In this document: positions 1 to 5,928 of the stretch, piece by piece
Position numbering within the stretch: position 1 is the first letter of the stretch
Layout of the letters: every line of letters starts with the position of its first letter
Source: Cloacimonetes bacterium SCGC AAA252-N17
GTDB lineage: Bacteria > Cloacimonadota > Cloacimonadia > JGIOTU-2
DNA: 5,928 bases
NCBI GenBank assembly: GCA_000404785.1
Contig: ASNI01000102.1
Location: 1 to 5,928 of the forward strand
Direction of reading: 5' to 3'
Translations under genes and position numbers: made by a program
Notes under the pieces: generated by a model
Databases searched by the model: none
The model's input: the letters and a program-made list of their open reading frames with translations, nothing else
What the model was told of the DNA's origin: nothing

Positions 1-1324
1 GAACCGATCAAACACAAGCGAGGTCAATCCTGCACAATTCTCTGGATTTATCCTTATCGATATAATCCTGTTCAAAAAAGATTAACTGTTTATCCAGACT
101 TGGAAGTCACTGTACATTTCAGTGGGATAATTGAACCTCTACCTTCCAATTTGAGAAACGAAACTATGGAGCAGAACTTAAAGGCTATGGCAATCAATGC
201 AGAAGCAGTATTATCCGCAGAAAAGGATGCTGAAACCAGTTGGCGAGATTTAAAGGAAAGGGCTGATGGCTGTGAACTACTTATTATCACACATCCGGAT
301 TTCCAGAACGCAGCGGATACCCTTGCTGCCTGGAAAATAAGAAGAGGAATCTATACAAAAGTTGCTAATACTACCACAACCGGAAATACAACAAATGACA
401 TTGAGAGTTATATTGATAATGCATATAATAATTGGAATCCGGCTCCATCATATTTGTTGTTCATTGGAGATGCTGAGTTTATTCCAACCTGGTATAAGAA
501 CTGGCATCCTGATGCTGGAGATCCATATTTTCAAGGACATACTGGAACTGATTTCTTCTATGCTGATATTGAAGATCCGCCGACTTATGTTCCGGAATTT
601 GGATATGGACGATTATCTGTTGATACAGATGCAGAAGCAGATAGTCTGGTGGCCCGTATTATTAGATATGAGAGAAAGGCGAATCCCAATAGTTATTATA
701 CCCATACAACTATGGCATGTTGCTTTCAGGATGGTTCTGGTGCAGCTCCGGATGGAATTGCAGATAGACGATTTGCCAAAACAAGCGAGGATATAAGAAA
801 TTATTTGGATACCCAGGGATATACAACGGAAAGAATCTACACAACTTACAATGCCTTCAATGGTGATGAAGTATTTCCCGAATTTTGGAACGATGGTCCT
901 TTTGTTTTTGAAAATGATATTGCCGGCGAAGAAATTCCTGAATCTCTACAAAAACCAAATTTCCCTTGGAATGGGTCTGCTGCAGATATTACCAATGCAA
1001 TCAACAGTGGTAGATTTTTCATCACGCATAGGGATCATGGCTCAAGAAGTGGCTGGGGTGATCCGGCATTCAATAATGGTAATGTAGATGCACTCAACAA
1101 TGGAGAGGAAAGGCCAATTGTATGGACTATCAATTGTCAAACTGGCTGGTTTGATAATGAAACCGATGATGCTGAATGTGGGACTGGTCAAGCTAGTGAA
1201 TGCTTTGTTGAACATTGGATAAGACATAGTACCGGTGGAAGTTGTGGTCTCATCGGTGCTACGAGAATCAGTTATTCCGGTATAAACGACAGATTAGTCT
1301 GGGGTTGGATGGATGCAATATGGC
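1..1324 (+). repeat. Tandem duplication, copy A (protease-encoding part of gene A)
   Basis: This stretch aligns without frameshift to 4602-5928. I count about 85 mismatches over 1324 bases plus one codon of extra length in the other copy, which gives about 94% identity. Both visible ends are perfectly identical: 1-95 equals 4602-4696, and 1230-1324 equals 5834-5928. The duplicated block is cut by the window on both sides (left edge for copy A, right edge for copy B), so its real borders are not visible. Confidence 0.97.
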
Positions 1325-3915
1325 CTACTTTTACTACCTGGTGCAATGATCCTTATGGTGCTGCTGACCCAATATACAAAATGGGTGATGTGCTTAATTA
1401 TGGAAAAGAATATATGAGAACAAAATATGCTTTGGATGAAATTTCACGAACAGCTCTTGAAGAATTCCATTGGTTTGGAGATCCTACTATGGAAATGTGG
1501 ACATCTGAACCAAATCTATTAACTTCAGCAGAAGTTACCAGTGGCATTGTTATAGGCACCTCATCAATTACTGTCCAGGTCACACCGGCAATAGAAAATA
1601 TGTTAGTTGCGGTTTGCACAGAAAATGCAGATAGTTTATTTGGCACCGCAGAAACAAATGGAGCTGGGATAGCAATCGTCGATTTAAATCATGCCATAAG
1701 TATGGCAGGGACAATATACATTACTGTGACCAAGCATGATTATCTACCTTATGAATTTTCACCTCCTTCATCAGACCGGTACTATGTTGATATAGATGCC
1801 GGTCCAGGCGGCAATGGCTTATCCTGGGTCAATGCCTATGACAAATTACAGGATGCTCTTAATTATGCAAGTTTATCTCCCGGTGACCAAATCTGGGTAG
1901 CTGAAGGCACCTATTACCCTGACGAAGGTGTCGGACAAACTGGAAATGACCGCACATCAACATTCAACATACCCACTGGAGTGGAAGTGTATGGTGGCTT
2001 TGCCGGTGATGAGAGCCAACTCAGTAGTCGTGACTGGGAAACTAATGAAACAATCCTGAGTGGGGATATAGATGCAATCCCTGGTGACAATACTGGCAAT
2101 GCTTATCATGTAGTCTATTTTCATAATGTTAGCGACACGACCATGCTGGATGGTTTCACCATTACAGCCGGGAATGCGAATGGCAGTGGCCAGTACCATA
2201 ATGGTGGCGGTATTTACAACAACGGTATGGGCAGTGATAACAGTAGCAACCCGCAAATTACCAACTGCACCATCAGCGGAAACTACGCATGGTATGGCGG
2301 CGGGATGTACAACGATGGCTATAATGGCGGTACTTCCAGCCCGACGCTTACCAACTGCACTATCAGCGGAAACAGTACAGATGGAGATGGCGGCGGGATG
2401 TTCAACGAGGGCAGCTCCGGCGGTACTTGCAGCCCGACTCTGAACAACTGCACCATCAGTGGAAACATTAGTACAGATGGTGATGGTGGCGGGATTTACA
2501 ATGATGGCTGCTCCGGCGGTACTTGCAGCCCGACACTGATCAACTGCACCATAAGCGGAAACAGCAGTTCAGAAGATGATGGCGGCGGGATGTACAACGA
2601 TGGCAGTGATGAAGGTAGCACTTGCAACCCGATCCTGATCAACTGCACCGTTAGCGGAAACAGTGCAGGTTATGATGGTGGCGGGATGTACAACAATGGC
2701 ATCTTTAGTGGCACTTGCAACCCGACCCTGACCAACTGCACCATCAGCGGAAACAGTGCATATGATTACGGTGGCGGGATGTGCAACAGTGGCTATTTTT
2801 CAGGTAATTGCAGTCCGATCCTGACCAACTGCACCATCAGCGGAAACAGTGCTGATGAAGGTGGGGGAATGTTAAACGATGGTGCCCCTGGCGGCAATGC
2901 CAACCCGATCCTGACCAACTGCATCTTGTGGAATGATAATGCGAGGGTAGGAAATGAGGTTTATAACTGTGATGAAGCCACGCCATCCTATTCTTACTGT
3001 GACATTGAAGGTAGCGGCAGCAGCAGTTCGTGGGATACCGGTCTGGGTACTGACCTCGGAAACAACATCGATTCTGACCCGTTGTTTCAAAATGAACCGA
3101 ATCCAGCCAATGCTCCGCAAGTAGTCGCTGACCATGACTTACTGTTATCAGGTGGTAGTCCCTGTTTGGGTGCAGGCAGCGTGCCTGGTTCAGCACCTGC
3201 AACAGATAAAGATGGAAGGGATCGTCCCCTACCAGCCGGCGCTCCGTATGTGGATATGGGAGCGTTCGAACAGTATAGTGATGGTACTTTACCGGTAGTC
3301 CTTTCCACCTTCACAGCCCAATTCATAGAAAACATACCTACTTTGTACTGGTCAACTCAATCTGAGACGGACAACATGGGCTGGTTTGTGTATCGCAATG
3401 AAGAAAATGATTTTACCACATCAGAGAAGATATCTGAATTTATTGAAGGACATGGCACGACCTCACAGCAGCAATCTTATATTTATGAAGATAGCATTGA
3501 AAATCCGAAAGTAGGAGATACATATTATTACTGGCTGGAATCCATTGATTTTTGCGGATTAGTTAATCATTATGATAAAGTAGCAGTGCTTATAATTCCA
3601 GAACAATGTGATCCGGGAAGTGGTTTGATACCAGAACCGGAATTATATGGCTTGTTACAGAATCAACCAAATCCAGTTGTAGCAAGCACAAAAATATCCT
3701 TTAACCTTCATAAAACAGCTAAGGTTGAACTGGATATATTCAATCTCAAAGGACAGCTTGTGAAATCGCTATATTCCGGAGTTGCTTCATCCAAAACATT
3801 GGATTGGAATGGCAAAGGCGATAGTGGAAAGGAACTTGCACCAGGAATATATTTGTACAAATTGCTCGTAAATGGTAAAATATCAGATACGAAGAAACTT
3901 ATTCTTATGAAATAA
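1..3915 (+). CDS. Gingipain-like C25 cysteine protease with beta-helix and T9SS sorting tail (gene A, 5'-truncated by window edge)
   Basis: The reading frame is open from base 1 to the TAA at 3913-3915 (1304 visible residues), so the true start lies upstream; by comparison with gene B about 167 residues are missing. Visible domains by codon number: propeptide end (1-90); peptidase C25 domain (about 91-500), ending in the family-typical 'FGDPTMEMW'; Ig-like domain (about 502-592); right-handed beta-helix (about 593-1092) with 'GGG(M/I)YN' and 'NCTISGN' turns, closing with 'DKDGRDR' and 'MGAFEQ' as in choice-of-anchor-Q proteins; a linker or fibronectin-like domain starting 'LPVVLSTFTAQF' (about 1097-1201); T9SS tail (1218-1304). 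The likely catalytic dyad is His346 in 'THRDHGS' (1036-1038) and Cys379 in 'TINCQTG' (1135-1137), both intact. Known C25 members are secreted endopeptidases activated by propeptide removal; export across the outer membrane and surface attachment or release is inferred from the tail. The substrate is unknown; the beta-helix may bind a polysaccharide or another surface. The family call is strong, the biological role is not. Confidence 0.92.
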   Translation, partial: EPIKHKRGQSCTILWIYPYRYNPVQKRLTVYPDLEVTVHFSGIIEPLPSNLRNETMEQNLKAMAINAEAVLSAEKDAETSWRDLKERADGCELLIITHPDFQNAADTLAAWKIRRGIYTKVANTTTTGNTTNDIESYIDNAYNNWNPAPSYLLFIGDAEFIPTWYKNWHPDAGDPYFQGHTGTDFFYADIEDPPTYVPEFGYGRLSVDTDAEADSLVARIIRYERKANPNSYYTHTTMACCFQDGSGAAPDGIADRRFAKTSEDIRNYLDTQGYTTERIYTTYNAFNGDEVFPEFWNDGPFVFENDIAGEEIPESLQKPNFPWNGSAADITNAINSGRFFITHRDHGSRSGWGDPAFNNGNVDALNNGEERPIVWTINCQTGWFDNETDDAECGTGQASECFVEHWIRHSTGGSCGLIGATRISYSGINDRLVWGWMDAIWPTFTTWCNDPYGAADPIYKMGDVLNYGKEYMRTKYALDEISRTALEEFHWFGDPTMEMWTSEPNLLTSAEVTSGIVIGTSSITVQVTPAIENMLVAVCTENADSLFGTAETNGAGIAIVDLNHAISMAGTIYITVTKHDYLPYEFSPPSSDRYYVDIDAGPGGNGLSWVNAYDKLQDALNYASLSPGDQIWVAEGTYYPDEGVGQTGNDRTSTFNIPTGVEVYGGFAGDESQLSSRDWETNETILSGDIDAIPGDNTGNAYHVVYFHNVSDTTMLDGFTITAGNANGSGQYHNGGGIYNNGMGSDNSSNPQITNCTISGNYAWYGGGMYNDGYNGGTSSPTLTNCTISGNSTDGDGGGMFNEGSSGGTCSPTLNNCTISGNISTDGDGGGIYNDGCSGGTCSPTLINCTISGNSSSEDDGGGMYNDGSDEGSTCNPILINCTVSGNSAGYDGGGMYNNGIFSGTCNPTLTNCTISGNSAYDYGGGMCNSGYFSGNCSPILTNCTISGNSADEGGGMLNDGAPGGNANPILTNCILWNDNARVGNEVYNCDEATPSYSYCDIEGSGSSSSWDTGLGTDLGNNIDSDPLFQNEPNPANAPQVVADHDLLLSGGSPCLGAGSVPGSAPATDKDGRDRPLPAGAPYVDMGAFEQYSDGTLPVVLSTFTAQFIENIPTLYWSTQSETDNMGWFVYRNEENDFTTSEKISEFIEGHGTTSQQQSYIYEDSIENPKVGDTYYYWLESIDFCGLVNHYDKVAVLIIPEQCDPGSGLIPEPELYGLLQNQPNPVVASTKISFNLHKTAKVELDIFNLKGQLVKSLYSGVASSKTLDWNGKGDSGKELAPGIYLYKLLVNGKISDTKKLILMK
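2263..2916 (+). repeat. Seven in-frame beta-helix repeats of 30-33 codons
   Basis: Each unit begins with 'NCTISGN' (once 'NCTVSGN') and contains 'GGGMYN' or a close variant, then a variable loop and a 'PTLT' or 'PILT'-like end. Unit starts are 2263, 2353, 2446, 2542, 2641, 2734 and 2827, with an eighth start ('NCILWN') at 2917 where the pattern breaks; a degenerate preceding turn covers about 2161-2262. Unit lengths are 30, 31, 32, 33, 31, 31 and 30 codons, so all size changes keep the frame. The DNA of the 'NCTISGN' part is close to identical between units. The Gly-rich turn plus Asn and Cys at fixed positions fits a stacked parallel beta-helix coil per unit. Such repeats are prone to copy-number change by recombination or slippage. 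Confidence 0.95.
3652..3912 (+). other. T9SS type A C-terminal sorting domain of gene A
   Basis: The last 87 residues begin with 'LLQNQPNPV', continue through 'FNLKGQLVKSLYSG' and 'LDWNGKGDSGKELAPGIYLYKL', (shown in part: 'DSGKELAPGIYLYK') and end in 'TKKLILMK'. This is the known layout of T9SS C-terminal sorting signals: an Asn-Pro start motif, a 'IFNLKGQ' strand, a 'GxxLxxGIYLYK' strand and a basic end. In characterised systems the domain is recognised by the outer-membrane translocon and usually removed on export. No T9SS component gene is in the window, so the system itself is inferred. Confidence 0.85.
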
Positions 3916-3928
3916 AAATCAAAACACT

Positions 3929-4023
3929 CGTTCCCAAAGCTTTAGGACGTTAAATGCTTGTCCCGTAGGGAAGTATGACCGTATCGGGGCGTAGCAAATT
4001 TGACTGTCCCCTCTTTGGAAACG
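3929..4023. repeat. Palindrome-rich intergenic element with 11-bp inverted ends
   Basis: The segment is bounded by CGTTCCCAAAG (3929-3939) and CTTTGGAAACG (4013-4023), which are inverted copies with one mismatch. Inside lie an 8-bp palindrome AAAGCTTT (3936-3943), a small hairpin TCCC-GTA-GGGA (3961-3971), and two TGTCCC words (3959-3964 and 4005-4010). It has no open frame of note. The ends resemble the 'CGTTCCCAAG...CTTGGGAACG' type of dispersed repeat that I recall from many genomes, and it could be a small non-autonomous mobile element or a decayed mosaic of several. It fills about half of the gap between the two genes. No flanking target-site duplication is obvious. Confidence 0.5.
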
Positions 4024-4029
4024 CATAAA
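4000..4029 (+). promoter_or_regulatory. Weak sigma70-like promoter candidate for gene B
   Basis: TTGACT (4000-4005) matches the -35 consensus at 5 of 6 positions and CATAAA (4024-4029) matches the -10 at 4 of 6, with an 18-bp spacer. The position would give a leader of roughly 65 nt before the start codon. It overlaps the inverted-repeat element, so transcription of gene B might depend on it. The promoter consensus of this lineage is unknown and some Bacteroidota use a different -10, so this is tentative. Confidence 0.22.
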
Positions 4030-4060
4030 AAAATAAAAATGAAAGTAAATAAATCCGCCT

Positions 4061-4085
4061 ACACCCGAAAAAGGGACTACGGTGT
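4061..4085 (+). other. Small leader hairpin just upstream of the gene B ribosome binding site
   Basis: ACACC (4061-4065) pairs with GGTGT (4081-4085); alternatively CCC (4064-4066) pairs with GGG (4073-4075) across GAAAAA. The two pairings share bases, so they exclude one another. The structure ends three bases before the AAAGGAG. It is short and could be chance, but its position could affect ribosome access. Confidence 0.3.
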
Positions 4086-4088
4086 GAC

Positions 4089-4095
4089 AAAGGAG
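4089..4095 (+). promoter_or_regulatory. Ribosome binding site of gene B
   Basis: AAAGGAG lies five bases before the ATG at 4101. It decides the start: in-frame ATGs at 4113 and 4125 would be 17 and 29 bases away, too far for this site. Confidence 0.8.
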
Positions 4096-4100
4096 AAAAA

Positions 4101-5928
4101 ATGTTGAAAAAAATGTTCAAAACTATGTTTACTCCCTGCCTGTCCCGATTTTTCGGGAATTTATCGGGGAAATCCCGATTTATAGGAATATTGATAGTAT
4201 TATTTTATGTTTGTCAATTTTCTGTTGTATCTGCAAATATTGTTGTTATTTCATCTACTTCAGGAATGGTTGAGGTTCGTGTATCAATACCGGAAGTGGA
4301 GTTTCATGAAATAAAATTATCCGATGGAAATATATACTCGACATTAATAGTTCCTGGGGCTGGTAGGTTGGCAATTGGAAAACCAGATGTTCCGGGTTTT
4401 GGTAAATGGATTCTAATTCCTAATGGGACAGATGTGGATATTACCCATAATGCAGGTGAGTCTATTATTTATGAAAATGTTAACTTAGCACCTGTTCAGC
4501 CACTAGCAATGGATTACAAAGGTGCACCGGAACCACCTTTTACCAAAGATGAAACTGTTTTTTCAACAGATGCAGATTATCCCGGTATTTTTGCGGAAAC
4601 TGAACCGATCAAACACAAGCGAGGTCAATCCTGCACAATTCTCTGGATTTATCCTTATCGATATAATCCTGTTCAAAAAAGATTAACTGTTTATCCGGAC
4701 TTGGAAGTCACTGTGCATTTCACTGGGATAATTGAACCTATACCTTCCAATCTGAGAAATGAAACTATGGAGCAGAACTTAAAGGCTATGGCAATCAATG
4801 GAGAAGCAGTATTATCCGCAGAAAAGAATGCTGAAAGCAGTTGGCGAGATTTAAAGGAAAGGGCTGATGGCTGTGAACTACTTATTATCACTCATCCGGA
4901 TTTCCAGAACGCAGCGGATACCCTTGCTGCTTGGAAAATAAGAAGAGGAATCTATACAAAAGTTGCTAATACTACCACAACCGGAAATACAACAGGCCAA
5001 ATTGAGAGTTATATTGATAATGCATATAATAATTGGAATCCAGCACCATCATATTTGTTGTTCATTGGAGATGCCGAGTTTATTCCAACCTGGTATGTGA
5101 ATTTGCATCCTAATGCCGGAGCTCCATTTTTTGAAGGACATACTGGAACTGATATCTTCTATGCTGATCATGATGATCCGCCGGATTATGTTCCGGAATT
5201 TGGATATGCACGATTATCTGTTGATACGGATGCAGAAGCTGATAGTCTGGTTGCCCGTATTATTAGATATGAGAGAAAGGCGAATCCCAATAGTTATTAC
5301 ACCCATACAACTATGGCATGTTGCTTTCAGGATGGTTCTGGTGCAGTTCTGGATGGAATTGCAGATAGACGATTTGCCAAAACAAGCGAGGATATAAGAA
5401 ATTATTTGGATACTCAGGGATATACAACGGAAAGAATCTACACAACTTACAATGCCTTCAATGCTGATGAAGTATTTCCCGAATTTTGGAACGATGAAGC
5501 ATGGGCTGTTTTTGAAAATGATATTGCCGGCGAAGAAATTCCTGACTTTCTACAAAAACCGGTTTTCCCTTGGAATGGGTCTGCTGCGGATATTACCAAT
5601 GCAATCAACAGTGGTAGATTTTTCATCACCCATAGGGACCATGGCTCAAGAAGTGGCTGGGGTGATCCTGATTTTGATAAGTGGGATGTAGATGCACTTA
5701 ACAATGGAGAGGAAAGGCCAATTGTCTGGACTATCAATTGTGAAACCGGATGGTTTGATAATGAAACAGATGATGGCGAATGTGGTACTGACATAGCTTC
5801 AGAATGTTTTGTTGAACATTGGATAAGACATAATACCGGTGGAAGTTGTGGTCTCATCGGTGCTACGAGAATCAGTTATTCCGGTATAAACGACAGATTA
5901 GTCTGGGGTTGGATGGATGCAATATGGC
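4101..5928 (+). CDS. Gingipain-like C25 cysteine protease (gene B, 3'-truncated by window edge)
   Basis: The frame is open from ATG 4101 to the window end (609 residues plus one base) with no stop. Residues 1-45 look like a signal peptide: basic start 'MLKKMFK', a hydrophobic core 'FIGILIVLFYVCQFSVV' and a probable cleavage after 'VSA' (residue 45). The n-region is unusually long, about 26 residues, and partly encoded by a double palindrome. Residues 46 to about 257 are the C25 propeptide; the catalytic domain follows from 'CELLIITHPDF' (about residue 258). Catalytic His514 ('THRDHGS', codon 5640-5642) and Cys547 ('TINCETG', codon 5739-5741) are present. From residue 168 on it is about 94% identical in DNA to gene A. 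Whether it shares the beta-helix and sorting tail cannot be seen. It likely acts as a secreted protease, exported by Sec first; the T9SS step is inferred from gene A. It probably has its own leader, but read-through from gene A is possible since no clear terminator lies between them. Confidence 0.92.
   Translation, partial: MLKKMFKTMFTPCLSRFFGNLSGKSRFIGILIVLFYVCQFSVVSANIVVISSTSGMVEVRVSIPEVEFHEIKLSDGNIYSTLIVPGAGRLAIGKPDVPGFGKWILIPNGTDVDITHNAGESIIYENVNLAPVQPLAMDYKGAPEPPFTKDETVFSTDADYPGIFAETEPIKHKRGQSCTILWIYPYRYNPVQKRLTVYPDLEVTVHFTGIIEPIPSNLRNETMEQNLKAMAINGEAVLSAEKNAESSWRDLKERADGCELLIITHPDFQNAADTLAAWKIRRGIYTKVANTTTTGNTTGQIESYIDNAYNNWNPAPSYLLFIGDAEFIPTWYVNLHPNAGAPFFEGHTGTDIFYADHDDPPDYVPEFGYARLSVDTDAEADSLVARIIRYERKANPNSYYTHTTMACCFQDGSGAVLDGIADRRFAKTSEDIRNYLDTQGYTTERIYTTYNAFNADEVFPEFWNDEAWAVFENDIAGEEIPDFLQKPVFPWNGSAADITNAINSGRFFITHRDHGSRSGWGDPDFDKWDVDALNNGEERPIVWTINCETGWFDNETDDGECGTDIASECFVEHWIRHNTGGSCGLIGATRISYSGINDRLVWGWMDAIW
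4143..4179. repeat. Double palindrome inside the gene B signal-peptide coding region
   Basis: Two hairpins sit side by side: TCCCGA-TTTT-TCGGGA (4143-4158) and ATCGGG-GAAAT-CCCGAT (4163-4179). They share the TCCCGATTT word in direct orientation (4143-4151 and 4173-4181). They code for about residues 15-27, between the basic start and the hydrophobic core, without breaking the frame. This looks like a dispersed palindromic element inserted in frame, as known for Rickettsia palindromic elements, though membership in any named family is not shown. Confidence 0.6.
4602..5928 (+). repeat. Tandem duplication, copy B (protease-encoding part of gene B)
   Basis: This is the partner of 1-1324, at an offset of 4601 bases up to about 5495 and 4604 after it. 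The one length change is at 5496-5507, where four codons (E-A-W-A) replace three (G-P-F) of copy A at 895-903. The match continues to the last base of the window. Confidence 0.97.

Noticed and set aside
100..102. TTG as the start codon of gene A
   Set aside because: The frame is open upstream to base 1, and bases 1-99 match coding sequence in gene B at 4602-4700. The true start lies outside the window.
362..796. Out-of-frame plus-strand open frame within the protease domain
   Set aside because: It overlaps the strong C25 coding frame, has no ribosome binding site, and the predicted protein has no recognisable motif. The similar frame at 5113-5397 is the same shadow in copy B.
2263..2916. CRISPR array
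   Set aside because: The spacing is regular at about 90-99 bases, but the spacers are also related, the unit is a whole-codon protein repeat in a continuous frame, and no cas gene is present.
2837..3202. Minus-strand open frame opposite the beta-helix
   Set aside because: It lies entirely antisense to the repeat and anchor region. Open antisense frames are expected opposite a biased repetitive sequence, and I see no start context or family signal. The frame at 1957-2256 is rejected for the same reason.
3929..4023. Insertion sequence or tRNA/ncRNA gene
   Set aside because: There is no transposase frame and no cloverleaf. The inverted ends are short and imperfect and I see no target duplication, so only a repeat element is called.
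5447..5857. Minus-strand open frame opposite the gene B catalytic domain
   Set aside because: It covers the conserved His and Cys motifs on the other strand and has no supporting signal of its own.

Overview
The window carries two tandem, same-strand genes for large secreted gingipain-like cysteine proteases (peptidase family C25). The first runs off the left edge and the second off the right edge. A conserved type IX secretion (T9SS) sorting tail, a C25 protease with its propeptide, and moderately AT-rich DNA (about 30-45% GC in most rows I counted) point to the Fibrobacteres-Chlorobi-Bacteroidetes group. The Cys-His protease plus the tail beginning near 'LLQNQPNP' and ending 'KKLILMK' resemble proteins I recall from Candidatus Cloacimonadota, but that placement is from memory and not proven here.

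Layout. Positions 1-3915 are the 3' part of gene A: end of the propeptide, the C25 catalytic domain with His and Cys present, an Ig-like domain, a long right-handed beta-helix with seven near-identical turns (2263-2916), a short fibronectin-like or linker domain, and the T9SS tail. Positions 3916-4100 are a 185-nt non-coding gap with a palindrome-rich element, a weak promoter candidate, a small hairpin and a strong ribosome binding site. Positions 4101-5928 are the 5' part of gene B: signal peptide, C25 propeptide, and most of the catalytic domain.

Positions 1-1324 of gene A and 4602-5928 of gene B are copies of each other (about 85 mismatches and one codon indel by hand alignment, so roughly 94% identical). 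This is a recent tandem duplication or a pair kept similar by gene conversion. Gene B also shows what the missing start of gene A probably looks like: about 167 more N-terminal residues.

The main points for a second look are the patchy, mostly amino-acid-changing divergence between the two protease copies, the GC-rich and apparently expanding beta-helix repeats inside gene A, and a double palindrome inside the coding region for gene B's signal peptide. I see no RNA genes, CRISPR array or transposase. I found no convincing evidence for a wholly new system; the novelty is in architecture and evolution of the protease pair.
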